DNA of 64,000 bases, taken from Eudromia elegans. Its lineage: Eukaryota > Chordata > Aves > Tinamiformes > Tinamidae. This document shows, one piece after another, positions 40,041-51,536 of this stretch; position 1 is the first letter of the stretch, and the number at the start of each line of letters is the position of its first letter. The notes below the pieces were generated by a model. It made no database searches and was not told the origin of the DNA. It saw only the letters and a list, made by a program, of their open reading frames with translations. Location: contig PTEX01000032.1 of assembly GCA_003342815.1 (NCBI GenBank), forward strand, positions 4,895,329-4,959,328. The letters are read 5' to 3'. The translations under genes and the position numbers were made by a program.

Positions 40041-40079
40041 ATGGCTGAGCGGGCGGCCGCCGGGGCAGGCGCCCAAGGG
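40041..40079 (+). CDS. Candidate first coding exon of an unidentified gene
   Basis: ATG in GGGATGG context, 13 codons reading MAERAAAGAGAQG, then a donor GGG|GTGAGC at 40080; phase 0. It lies about 170 bases downstream of the ZNF143-like motif, a sensible distance for a first exon. I could not find matching downstream exons and do not recognise the peptide. It may be non-coding or unused. Confidence 0.25.
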
Positions 40080-40342
40080 GTGAGCAACGGCACCGGGGGC
40101 GGCTCCGGGCAGGTGCAGTGCGGGGAGGGGGCGCCAGCTCCCGCCAACGGCCGCCGGCAGCGGCGGGGGGAGACACGGCCGGGCCCGGTCCGCGGAGGGG
40201 CTCGGCCCGGGGTCCTCACGTGAGGGGAACGGGAATCCTGCCCCGTCGCGGTCCCTTTCCGAGACGGTGGTGCAGGGGGGCGGCTACGAAGGCCCCTAGG
40301 TTCCTCTCTGGCCTCGCCTCTGCGAGGAAAGGAGATGCGCCT

Positions 40343-40390
40343 GCCCCGGCCTCCTTCTCCTCTTCCTCCTCCTCCTCTTCCTCGCCCCTG
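40343..40390. repeat. TCC-rich pyrimidine tract
   Basis: An almost pure C/T run of TCC and CTT units at the 3' edge of the orphan CpG island. Mirror-like pyrimidine tracts can form triplex DNA. Confidence 0.8.
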
Positions 40391-43230
40391 GAGCCCACGA
40401 GAAGATGCTGCTACCCTCTGTGCACCCCCTGGCCCCCCCAATAGCTCTACTCGTCTTGGCTATCCCCATACAGGTGCTGGATACAGGAACTTTGGGTTCC
40501 TTAGCCCTCCCTTGCTTCTGCTTAATGCTGTTGATATCAAGAGCCAGGTAAATCCCCAGCATGCGGTAGGTTACAGTTGGACCGGGCTTCTACAGTTAAT
40601 ATAACTTGTAAATAATTAAGAATATTAATTGAAAGAAACTGCTGGTCGCAAAACTAAGTGCTGTATAGGAGAAGCCAGTCTTCAAAGACCTCCTCCCATC
40701 CTCACCTCTCACATCAAGGGTTTTGTCTCAGCAAGTGCCTTTTCTCTCTCTTGCAAACTGAATAAAAGTCTGGGCTTTAGAGGGTTACTGAAACCTACCC
40801 TCTGAACCAAAGACTGTATTTGGAACAGGTGAGTTAGTGGAAGAAAAATCATTGCTAGAAAACAGAGTTGTTATTAAAACTGGAATCTGGAAAATACAAG
40901 CAACTTTATGTTCTGCATCAAGTCCATGCATAGCCTAAGTTGAATTAATTCTGACCCCAAAATTTGTGTTGAACAGACTTTAGCACAGTTGGACCTGAGC
41001 TTTCCTATTTGAGGGTTTAGGCTCTAGATTGCTGGTGCTAAACTGGACCTAAGTATCCTGATGCCTGCATGCTCTCAGTGGGAGCCAGCTATCTCCTGGT
41101 ACAGTTGTTTGTCTGTGTAATTCACTGCTACCACTACATGGCAGAAATCCTTGTTCTTGTTCCAAATACCTGCTGTCACGCATTAGTTATTTTCTGGGAA
41201 TGTGCTTGCTCTGATTTGTGGTTACACAGTGCTCAGTAATGACCTAATTGTAACGTTTGTGCTAGGAAGGGAAATTTCTGAATTCAATTTTGTAGTTCAA
41301 CTTCTCAGTAAGTAAATCATTGCCCTGTCATACCATTTACCATCAATATTGTCACTTTAGCACAGCATTTTGAGATATGATTTTATGGTGACAACTCTAG
41401 TGAATGCATTCTGAAGTATATGTGTCTAGACCAACTTCTCAGATTTGTACCATTATTGTGTCTAACAGTTTGGAGCAAGCATAAGCCATCTTGGAGATAA
41501 AAGTGCTTGAATCTGGTGATCTATATCAGCTTTCTCACTACTAAAGAAACTGTTCTGTATTTGTTTGGTGTTGGGCAATTTCCCCAAAGATGGGCAATAT
41601 GCAAGCAGCAACAAATAAACCTGAAAAAGATGGTGTGAGTCACTTTTTGGCAGTCTCCCCATATGGAAGAAGAGAAGGTGTAGAAGGACATGGGAAGAAA
41701 ATTGAATTGCCGTTGTTGTAGGTGACAGTCAGTGTGGCATGCGCGAGGTTCTGCAATTGCAGCAAGTTTTGCAGCCTATTCCTAAGAACATTTTTGTAGG
41801 GCACTTTAGGGAGGGAGGAGGAGGGAAGAGGATTCCTGGAGAAGTGCACAGCTACACAATGAAGCCTTTGGTTTCTTCCCCTGCACATTTGTAGAAAGCT
41901 CACGTCTTCCCCTTACCCCAGGAGACATTCCCATTGCCTTTGATTTACCAGTGCTTGGAAGGCGGAAGGAGATGAGGCACTGTTGGGTTCCCTTATTAAC
42001 TTAATCTCTGAGAAGCTCTACATAAATCATTGAATTTTCTTGTCTTGATAGAAGTAGATATTTGTACAGTGAAGTCAAACAGAAGATGGAGGTTCCTGCA
42101 CAGAGAGGCATTGATGCTGTTCCAGTCCTGTGCCTGTGACTTTAGTGTGCATTTCTTTGAAGTCTGCAGCTTAGGAGTCTGCATTAATGATCAAGGGACA
42201 GAGCTGAATACTGAATTCAGATGGCACGAAGGTAAAGGTGTGTGTGTGAATGTGGGAAGAAAGTATTTAAGAGCAGTCTAGCTTGTATAGTTAATAAAAA
42301 TGAGAGTGTCAACATTTTAATGTCTTGAAGTTGCTCTAGCTTCCAAGGTTTTTAGCATCTTCTCATTCCATGTACATCGATAATCTCTTGCTGGGTCTTG
42401 CCCTGCCTAGAATGTTAATTTTATTGAAAAGTACAAAACTTCAGATTTGAAACCTTTGCATATTTTATATGATGAGAAGTTTGCTCTGCTTCCATAGGCA
42501 CAAATCTGCTTTTCCTCGTGCAGTGTTGCTAAGTACTGTGCTTAGCATGCGGCTGTTGCGTTCAGTTCTGCTCAGCCAAGAGTCAGTGGTCCCGAATGCT
42601 TAAAATGTTCCTTAGGGCTCTGCGGATGTAAAGCATCTTCTGAAGATGCTATTTGTCAGATACTGAATACATTAGAACAATTATTTCTGATTTTGATTTA
42701 CAACTATGTTAAAGCTATCTTATTTTTATCACTGTGATTGTTTATATATATTTATGTATATATATGACTCAGCTGTTTCTCTAATTCAGGAGTTGTCTTT
42801 ACATTGTTGGCAAAGTTAAATGCTCAAAGTGAAATGCTGTGCCTTGCTACATTTACTGTACAGACATCAACCAGCTGAAATGGTGAACTAGACCCCATTT
42901 TTCAATTTCTGACCCACTATTTTAATTGTCTTTTCTACAGCTCTACTGTCATTGCTCCTTTTTCTTGCAGTTTTCCATAGCAGGCAGTTGTTTTCACTCT
43001 TCTTTTACTTGATGCTTTGCTTGACTGAACACCAAATCAATTCCCCTCTGAGCTCAAGATTGCATAAATTCTGATTTTTGAAGAGCCAGAGGACAGATTC
43101 TCAGATAAGAAATGAATTCTTGAAAATCTAATGTGGATGCCATATTAAGCAGATCCTAGGATGGTATTCACGTCCTACCAGATACAGAGCTGTTTTCAAA
43201 GCACCAGCTCCAAGCAGCAGGGGATTTGTT

Positions 43231-43362
43231 CTTTCTTGCACTCTCACTCTTTCTTGCACTCTCACTCTTTCTTGCACTCTCACTCTTTCTTGCACTCTCA
43301 CTCTTTCTTGCACTCTCACTCTTTCTTGCACTCTCACTCTTACTCTTTCTTGCACTCTTGCT
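43231..43362. repeat. 18-bp minisatellite, six perfect copies plus one
   Basis: The unit CTTTCTTGCACTCTCACT repeats exactly six times (43231-43338). After a 6-base interruption a seventh, slightly changed copy follows (43345-43362). Because 18 is a multiple of three, all frames stay open and give false repeat proteins on both strands. Confidence 0.98.
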
Positions 43363-44845
43363 GTGTCCTGTATGGGCATATACCCCTGGAGCCTCACGAC
43401 ACTGGCTGGTGCAACTCATGCTCTCATCAAGGCTTGTACAGCTAGGGCTTGTGCAGTTCCCCCTTCCACACCACTCAGTGCAGCTGTGGCTGCACAGTCC
43501 ATCGAGGTCGATTGTGCCTTTCAAGAGGAAGAATTGGAGACTTGCCCGTCCTTCCCCATGATTGAATAAGGCTCCTTTCCTGCTATATACCCTCTGCTGT
43601 AAAACTGTGTGTCTTCAACATCCAAAATACTTTTGAGTCATCCTCGTTAGAAGCTCCTGAGGGTCTCGTAGGCATCGAGGGCGAGGGATGGCAAGTGCAG
43701 CCTCAGCTGTGCAGAGCTTAGCTGGGACAGTGTCTCCAACTTGGCAGTCATTCTCCCATAATGGCTTTATTCTGAGTGAAACGGATAGCCTCATGTATTT
43801 TTTTAGAAGTCAAATTTATGTATGTGAGTGTTTAATATATTTTAAAGTAATATTTATGAAAGTGTTTAAGATTTTGGGCTCATAGGTCATGTAAAGCTCT
43901 AATGCGAAGCTTGCTGTGGCGCAGGAGAAAAATCTCATCTTTGACATTGTTCTCCCTTCTTGCCCTCAGAGAGTGAACGAGACAAGACAGAATTATTTTA
44001 AGTGGTTCCGCATGTACTGAGCCTGAGTTCATTAGCCAGAGTATAATGTCTCTCCATGACTATTTAAAACTAAAGAACAAAAAGCTACCTTGAAAAATGG
44101 CTATTGGGAAGCAGCCTGGCAAAAGTGAAGAAACTTGAGCTCTTGGCTGATGAATGCTCTGTCCTTAACTCACATTGTCTCTTTTGTTTCCCACACTTTC
44201 AAGAGCTGCACATGGATTCAATTTGCCAGTTTTTAACTCTTTTAGTGGTGCCTGCTCTGTGTGGAGCTCCAAAACTGGGACAGTTGTCACTTAGATACTT
44301 TGCTGTGCTCTTATTTTTTGCTGCTGCTCTACCCATCCCTGTGCAGTCTTTGGCTGCAGTACATCCAAACTAGGAGCGTGGAGGAGGTTTGGCTGCACAG
44401 AGGGAAGAAGGAGTCAAAGCTTTGCAGTTTTTCTGGCACATAACACATTTAGATGGTGTTTTGCTTAAAACATCCATAGCATTTGGACCGTTGTTGCCAT
44501 AGGGGAAGACATTGGTGGAAATACTTTCTGTGGAGAGCCACATTAAATGCTCAATATTTCCTTGCAACAGCGAATTCCAGTGAGTGGCAATTGCCTGCAG
44601 TGAGTGCAGCTCTCAGTAATGACTGTATTGTTTCCAGAAACATAGCTAACTCCTAGAGCTGCTGTTTGATAAATTGATATGGACCTAATTATTCCTCCGT
44701 TTAAAACTGAAATGGTATGTAGCGTCAAACCCATGGTGTCTTCTCGCTCCTCCTTCCCCGAGATCGCTGCGGAGCCCAGCAGAGAGTGCTGCTGCGCTGC
44801 TGAGGATAACGGCAGCGGCTAGGTTGGTTGCAAAATCCAAAATCC

Positions 44846-44879
44846 AAATGAAAGGTAGTTAGATTTCTACCTTTCATTT
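44846..44879. repeat. Perfect inverted repeat, 13-bp arms
   Basis: AAATGAAAGGTAG (44846-44858) and CTACCTTTCATTT (44867-44879) are exact reverse complements around an 8-base loop. Confidence 0.9.
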
Positions 44880-46275
44880 TCATGAAAGTAAAACAATCAA
44901 TCAATTGTCTGTTATATGATATTTTGCTGTCTCTACTTACCAGTCTTTATATAGTTGACTACCAGAGAGAGAGATGATTTTTAGAAGCACAAACATTTGC
45001 TTAAAAAGTAGCAGTTATATTTGTCCTGCCATTATTTAAAAGACTTTCATGTGTTTTGTTCTAATGCATTTGTGTATAACATTCTTTCCTCTCACTTCTC
45101 CTCCTTATGTTTTGTTTTCATAAAATAATCTATTTACTATAGATTGCAGTGCAGCTTTCACTAATGGGAGAGGATGATCCTGTCTCATTATGTGGTGGTA
45201 TCTATGTCTATTGTAGCTCACTTACTTACCTTGCAAGGCCTTGTGCCCAAAGATTACTTTTGGCTGGATCTCTTCGTTCTGAGACCAATTCTGACATCAC
45301 CATTAAAACTGAGTTGCAAAAGATGTAACTAAAAGAGGAAAAGCCCCATGGTATTTTTCAATATATTTGCAACTCTATGAGTCCTGAGGACTTGGCAGAC
45401 ATTGGCTTTTTTGGTTTAAATCAGCCATGCTTTTTTTTCCTTTCCTATTCAACTGTAATCATTGAAGTATCGGTACTATCAGTTGGGTTGTTTTGTAGGT
45501 TCTGCTGTACATTTCATGATTTCCTTTGTTCTTCTGCCATACAGAGCAATCAGTGACTGTGCTGAAGTGCAAAGCCTTCTTGCCTTGCTCTTATGCTTCA
45601 GTCTGATCTAAATCCATTGAAAGTCAGGGGAATCTTTTCATTTGAATCTTTGAAAGAGGCTGGAGAGGCAAGGAGAGTGGTCAGCTTTTGTACATCAAAG
45701 ATCTTAAGGTATGATAGACATCACTTAGAGGTTCTCCAGTCCAGTGTCATGTACCTGGTTAGGAGAACAACAGTGGGAGCTGACAGGTCCTGTAAGCTGT
45801 AGAACATGACTGTCTCGTTACAGGTGATACCAGGTGAGCAATTTGTGTCACTCTGTGCCAGGTGTTATCCAGGCTGGTTTATTTAAAGCCTTCACATGCA
45901 GTAGCACACAAAGCCAAGAAGAGCAGGAGCTGTGTTACAACGTAAAGCTCAGTAAGAGAGGACGTGAATTTGTCTATACAAAAATGTGTGTAGTTTTTCC
46001 TTCCTGCACAGAAGTTATGTGAGCATTAAAGTTTATTACCTAGAACCAGCAGAATAATAAGCTGTTGTAGAAAGACATAGTAAATGCTTGAAGTGGGACA
46101 GAGGACTATATAGAGCATAACTGCTCTGTTCTGGTATGCTGAAAAGAAGATTTTTTTCTAGCAAAACATTTCCTATCAGAGTTTTACCAGCCTGGTGCAG
46201 GCAGAGGACAGCTCGGGCAGCCTCATTTCCTTCTCTCTTTTTTTATTTAACTTTTGGCTGCGTTACTTGTTTATG

Positions 46276-46310
46276 ATTGGGCCATTATTTTACGGAACGG
46301 TGTATATAGG
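46276..46310 (+). promoter_or_regulatory. Possible CCAAT/TATA core promoter
   Basis: An inverted CCAAT box (ATTGG at 46276-46280) is followed 23 bases later by TATATAGG (46303-46310). A short frame follows, whose first ATG (46458) gives 47 codons ending at 46600. Nothing in the peptide is recognised. Confidence 0.2.
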
Positions 46311-46869
46311 CCAGGCCAAGAATTCACCACTTTGGTAGGCGAGGATATTTTGTCTGATCTTGAGAGCAAAATGGTACCTCCAAGCGCTGTTAAGAGCTTA
46401 TTTTTGTGCCAGCAGAAAAGCTAAACTGGCCACAGAAGACAGCCACAGAAATTAATATGCAGCCCTCTCTGCCGCACAGAGTGGATGCAGGACAGAGCCG
46501 CAAGTCCCTTCAGTATCTTGGGGATAATATCAGCAGCTTCCTGAACTCCAGCTGCTGTGGACAAAAGACAGCGTTGCAGCAATTCCTGGAGGAACTTTAA
46601 AATGGAGGAATTTTAAAGAATGTGAAGGACAACCTCTTAAAACATTGTAGGTGGAGCAAATCCAGGTCATCTAAACCCTTCATACTCTCCAAATTTATTT
46701 CCAGCTTTGACATAGTTGCCATCGTGGTGCATATCTCTTGTGCTTTTTAACACATCTCCTGTGACCTTTGCATGCAGAAGTTGGCCCAAGCACGCCAGAA
46801 CAGTTATTAGGATCCCCTTGCTTGTGTTGTTTCCTGAATTCCCACATTGTGGCGTGCTGTGGGTATGGA

Positions 46870-46990
46870 AACTGCTCGCTTCCTTCGCTGGCAGCCGTTC
46901 AGCGAGGCGGCGCGCGCTGGGGCTCCTGCGGCCGGCTGGGCGGGAGCCGGCCGAGGGAGGATGCAGGGGGAGGATGTTTTAAGGAAGAGA
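46870..46990. promoter_or_regulatory. Small CpG-rich patch upstream of AMOT
   Basis: About 120 bases with many CG dinucleotides, isolated in average sequence 0.8 kb before the main AMOT island. It could be an alternative start or an enhancer. Confidence 0.35.
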
Positions 46991-47789
46991 ATTGGGATTT
47001 CGAGCCTCTCTTTGTTCTCTTCCAGGCCAGATAAAGCTGCTATCGCTGGCTGCGTGGGTTAACCATGAGCTCGCTCCTCTTCTGCAGAGTAAACAGAGGC
47101 AGATGACTTGAGGTTAGTGTGCCTTGGGCAAGGCTAGCTGCTTTTCCAGTGTGCGAGTTGAGCAATATTTTTACTTTCTGCTGACTGTCCCTTCTCTCTT
47201 TGCTCCTCGCTCTTTTAGCGTGTGAGAAGGAGACAGGATGCATGATTGAAGCTGAGTTGATAATTCGTGCATTCACTGTCAGTATGTATTTCCCTTGCTG
47301 CTCCACGTTGCAGCACCTAGCCAGTGCGTGCTTACTCTCTGCCTTTGCTTTTTCAAGCCGTAGGGATGTTAATGAATTGCTTTACATGTGTTTCTGCAAT
47401 TGTTCCAATGAATGAATATCGGTTGCAAGTGAAAAAAAATACATATTTATATGTGGTATGTTTGTTACTTCTGAAATTTGACTTCTGGATTTTCCTTTTG
47501 GATGTTAGCTGTCAGTGTTGGAAAAGCGTTGTTTGCTCCAAGTTGTTAAAAAGTAACGAGAGAGTTGTTGCGTTATCATTTCTCGCACAAGTGGCCCCAT
47601 GAACGCAGACCAGATTGCACGATGCACGGGTTGGATGCATGTGCAGTTTTGGGGTGCTTGGTACCTTTGGAAATAAAAGTGCAGGCCAAATGTTACCAAA
47701 CAAGAAATGCTTAACATAGGTGGGCTTTTTTTTTTTTTTCATGGTCAGGCCTTAATATATACGGAGTCAAGTGGGATACACGGTGCCTT

Positions 47790-48430
47790 GTTGTGTTTAA
47801 CGCTCCTGAAGCTGGTGGGAGGGAGGCAGGAGACGGCAGCCGTCGCTCGCGGGAGGCCTCCCGCCGGCGCGGGCTGGGGCAGGGGCTCCGGGCGGCGGCC
47901 GGGACATGGCCGGCTGCCGCGGCGCGCACCTCCCCGCGGCGCCGGGGCCGGCTCGGCCCCGCTCGCAGGCGCAGGTGCGGCCGGCGGCGCCGAGTGACGG
48001 GCGGCGCAGCCAGTGGCGGCGTTGGCGGCGGCGCTTCCTGCCCGCCCCCGCGCCGCGCACCGAGGCGGGAGGCGGCGGCCGAGGCAGCGCGGCTGCTCCG
48101 CTCCGCTCTCGTCAGCTCCGCCTCGCTCCCCCGCGGCCGCTGCCCGCGCTCCGCGCACCGGTGACGGCGGGGCGGCCGCGCTGCCCCCCTTTCCTGCCCC
48201 TTCCCGCGCTCGCCTCCCTGCCCTCAGCCCTGAGGCGTGGGACGAGCGGCCGCCTCGCGTCCTCCCTCAGCCCTGCGCAGCGCCCGGGCGGGAAGCGCCG
48301 CTGCCCCGTGAGGCACCGGGGTGCCCGGCGAGCCGCAGCGTGCGAGAAGAGCAGCCCCGCCGCCTGCCTGCCGCGGGGCCCGAGGTAAGAGCCGCGCGCC
48401 GAGCCCTGCCCTGCGGCTTCTCGCTTTGCC
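47790..48430 (+). promoter_or_regulatory. AMOT: AMOT CpG-island promoter
   Basis: A dense CpG island of about 640 bases, TATA-less, with a strong splice donor at its 3' side. It lies 12 kb upstream of the first AMOT coding exon on the same strand. No other gene starts between, so it is taken as the AMOT promoter. Long frames on both strands are GC-driven. Confidence 0.7.
48060..48384 (+). other. AMOT: AMOT non-coding first exon (start approximate)
   Basis: The 3' end is set by GCCCGAG|GTAAGA at 48385. The 5' end is a guess inside the island; no initiator could be fixed. No frame here joins to the AMOT start, so it is regarded as 5'UTR. Confidence 0.45.
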
Positions 48431-49378
48431 CCTTGCTCCCCCCTCAGCTCTTCCCCATGCAAAATTGTCACCTGCAGCACGGTTGTGCCCCCCTGTTTCA
48501 CCACTGATCGCAAGTATTGGTCAGAAGGAATGCTGTGTTTGTGCGTGGATGAAGAGAAACTTTGGGCAGAAGCGGGATATGTTTGAAGGAAGCCACGTTT
48601 CTTGTGGCGCTGCTCGGAGACGCTGACCACGGTTGCTGTGCACCTCGTTCACGGGCTGGGGTCGTCTCTGCTTGTCCCATGTTGCAGGGAGCATGGGCAT
48701 GCTGTTGAGTCCGTGTGTGTGTAGCCTCTGCTTCTGCCACTGGTGACTTCTTGTTTCACACTGAAGATTGTTTTAATTTTAAGTGCTTGACTCTGTGTCA
48801 CAAGGCGTGAAAACGCTGAGCCTGTAATTAAAGGTGTGCGTGTGCTTTAAGCAGTAGCAAACTTGGCGCTGTGCAGAGGGAAGATCTGCTTTTATTTTTC
48901 GATAAGTAAGACTGGAAAAGCAGCATGGATGTGTGCACATAGTACCTGGGAGAAGGCCAGGTATGTGTGCAGGACTGTATGTGCAGCGCACTCTGAATGT
49001 GTGTCCATTCCCCATTGCTCGTACAGCTGTGTGTTTCTCACTTCTCCCTCAGCCTGGCGTCCATCTCTGCTTCCTGTAGGGCAGAGTTCCATTGCTCCAT
49101 TGTGCGAGGGAAGAGTCCAGGGGCTTGTATATGTAGCTAGTACTCCTGGTATGCAGGGAGGATTATGTTGTTCCTTGTGGAAGTGTACGGCATCCCCTGT
49201 TGGGAGGATCTAGCTGTTTATCTAGTGCGAGCAGCCTGGATATCAGGCTCTTCCCCACTGCGTGGGTTTTTCCTGTGGATCATACAGGAAATGCTAAAGA
49301 CTGGTCTGTTGTGGTATCTGCTCCTCTTTTTTTTTTTTTTTTTTTTTCTTTTTTCTCTCTTCCATTCCTCTTCTCTAG

Positions 49379-49397
49379 AGGATTTTCTGTTGGACAG
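49379..49397 (+). other. AMOT: Possible 19-base micro-exon
   Basis: A long T tract followed by CTTCTCTAG acceptor, 19 bases, and a consensus donor CAG|GTAAGT. Both splice sites are strong, but nothing else supports use. Confidence 0.2.
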
Positions 49398-51511
49398 GTA
49401 AGTAGAAAGGCGATGAGTCCTGAGCTGGGGGACTCTTGGAGAACTGAGGATCTTCAGGCACTCAGGCTCTCCTGAACTTCTGTGCTAGCAGTTGCATCTC
49501 TGGGGATGCTCTGGGATCCAGTGCTAGGCTTGAGGAAGAGGACATGGCACAGGTTCTGATTGCTCCTTTGCTCTTTCTGCTGCCCTTGACTTTGTCTAGG
49601 AATCAAGTCTCTCTACCTGAGAATGATCTTGTGGAGCTCAAGCTGCACCTTTACGCTGCTGCCATGTGAGTGATGGGCAGCAGCATTAGTGTGTGCTCAG
49701 GCCTGATGCAGAGATAGGAATCCTACAATCAAGACCATGACCCCGTTAAATCCTCGGGTCGGATTTTCACTAGCATTACCTCACTGACTGATCCCACTAG
49801 GCAGGGTCATGAGCTGACCTGGGAAAACTTCATCCCATGATGGAAGCTGTGGTTGCAGTTTCATTTGGGGCGCTTGGTTTCCCCCTCTTTTCCTCCAGAA
49901 CACTCAATTGTAGCATAACCCCTGTCCTTAAAACATTGCTGAGACCCTGAAGCACAACACATAGTGGTTATTTGCAGGTCTCCTGAAGAGAGAGCAGTGA
50001 GTTCCAGGAGGGAAACAGGAATGTGATCTTTCTCCGAGCTCCCTGTCTTGCCTCCTTTGGAGAAGAAGCTGCCTGGCCTTGGGAGGAGGTCAGGGGCAGA
50101 AGAGAAATTGAATAGTGCAAAATGGGCAAAGATGGTTGTAATATAGTACTACACAGGACTGCATATTCCTTAGTGATGCTACCACCTAATAATTTTGGTA
50201 TAATACATATTTCAAATAGTCGTGCCTGGTTAATGCCATAGTTCATTATTTTACCTGGAAGTGGTGACACAGAACAGGAGTTTTGCACTGTAAAGACTGG
50301 AGAATCAAAGAATTGTCCTTTACTATGGCATATGCAAGCGACTTTGGACTGGTCTGCGCAGCACAGCGTGCACAGCTGGGCTGCAGGGTTTTCGTATGCC
50401 TGTAATGTGAATGCATAAAAGTTCTCTGGAGTCTGAAATACAGTTCAAAGGGCAGCTGATTTAGGCGCGCTTGAACGTTAAGGTTAGGAGATCACATTCC
50501 AAAGGTTACTAGATGAAGGCAGTTAAAGACGGTGTAGCATAAATATTTGATTCTGGTAGAAGGGATTGGTGCAAAACCTTTTGTTCCTTCTCTGCAGATG
50601 CTCTATAGGCAGAGTGCTGTTGAGGGGAAGAAAAGAGTCATATTCAACTTCTTTGTGCTAGAGGAAGTAAAGTAACATAGTGTCTTGCTGCTGAAGTCCC
50701 CTGGAATTCTTCTCGTGGGATATGCCATTGTCAGCAACAGCTAAGAGGACTAATGTTTTTAAATGTAAAATGACTCATAATACATGGGCTCCTGAAGTTG
50801 AGTTTAACATTGTATGCAAACATAGCCAGCTGGTGGGGATCTTTCTGGATAAATAAGAACTCTATTTGTACAAGGAGGCTCGAGTGATGTATTTCAGATG
50901 CATTCTGATTAGCATAAACTATTCACTTTGTAAAAGAATAGCAAGAATCTCAGAAGTGTAGATAATTTAATAGTCCTCTTGTTCTCTTTAGCCTCCATCA
51001 GCAGACTGCCTATTCTTTCTGTTTATTTAGAAATGAGGTTGCACTTCTTTATTGCCACGTATTCCGTGGCCGTGAGAATTTGCAACCCCTGGGTTCTTGA
51101 AACATGAACCTTTCTTCCTCTTCCACTCCTTCCTTTTATCTCCAGCTAAGACTATTTTTCCTTTTTTTTTTCCCTCAATGGAGTCGATGCCTGCACCTTT
51201 TCCTCTGTACAGCACCCAGCACAAGGATGGCTTGCTCTGTGGCCAGGACTCTTAACATAAACCGAAAGTTTAGGATCATAAAACAAAAATTCCTGCATGT
51301 TAAGATTTGGTGTTAAACTAAAACCTGTCTCTGCACACCTGTAAGCGATGAGATTTCGTACTTGGGCCAGAGTATGGTGTGTTAGGCTCTGTTCTGAATT
51401 ACAGAAGAAAACTATGACCTTGTTCTTGGCAAAAAAATCTCAAATTATTATATGTTCCCACTTTCGGGCAAAGTGTAAATGCTTTTAGCATAAAGTAAGC
51501 TGCCTGTTTCC

Positions 51512-51536
51512 NNNNNNNNNNNNNNNNNNNNNNNNN
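51512..51536. other. Assembly gap, 25 N
   Basis: Short run of N inside the AMOT first intron. Confidence 0.99.

Larger units (their letters stand above)
39500..40460. promoter_or_regulatory. Orphan CpG island between PGK1 and AMOT
   Basis: A CpG-dense block with its peak at 39,780-40,330. It is 2.7 kb after PGK1 and 7.5 kb before the AMOT island. Near its centre is ACTACATGTCCCAGCAG (39858-39874), which resembles the ZNF143/THAP11 promoter motif. An ATG exon with a good donor (40041-40079) lies on the + strand. Long frames open on both strands but are typical of stop-poor GC-rich DNA. The product, if any, is unknown; it could be the promoter of a non-coding RNA, a bidirectional start, or a far-upstream first exon of AMOT. 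Confidence 0.75.
40461..47780. other. Gene-poor spacer upstream of AMOT
   Basis: About 7.3 kb with no gene I can support. It holds the 18-bp minisatellite, a 13-bp-arm hairpin at 44846, a TATA/CCAAT-like arrangement near 46,276-46,310, and a small CpG-rich patch near 46,870-46,990. Frames here are short and have no recognised families. Confidence 0.65.

Noticed and set aside
39252-40441. Long minus-strand frames of 274 and 312 codons across the orphan CpG island
   Set aside because: They are Arg/Ala/Gly/Pro-rich, overlap equally long frames on the other strand, and show no family or exon signals. This is expected in stop-poor GC-rich DNA.
43231-43362. CRISPR-like array
   Set aside because: The repeats are head-to-tail with no unique spacers, in a vertebrate genome; it is a plain minisatellite.
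43128-43561. Repeat proteins such as ERVRVQ or SLFLAL repeats
   Set aside because: They are translations of the 18-bp minisatellite in different frames, with no other gene signals.
47745-48630. Several frames of 100-172 codons on both strands in the AMOT CpG island
   Set aside because: Mutually overlapping, biased in composition, no known domain; explained by GC content.
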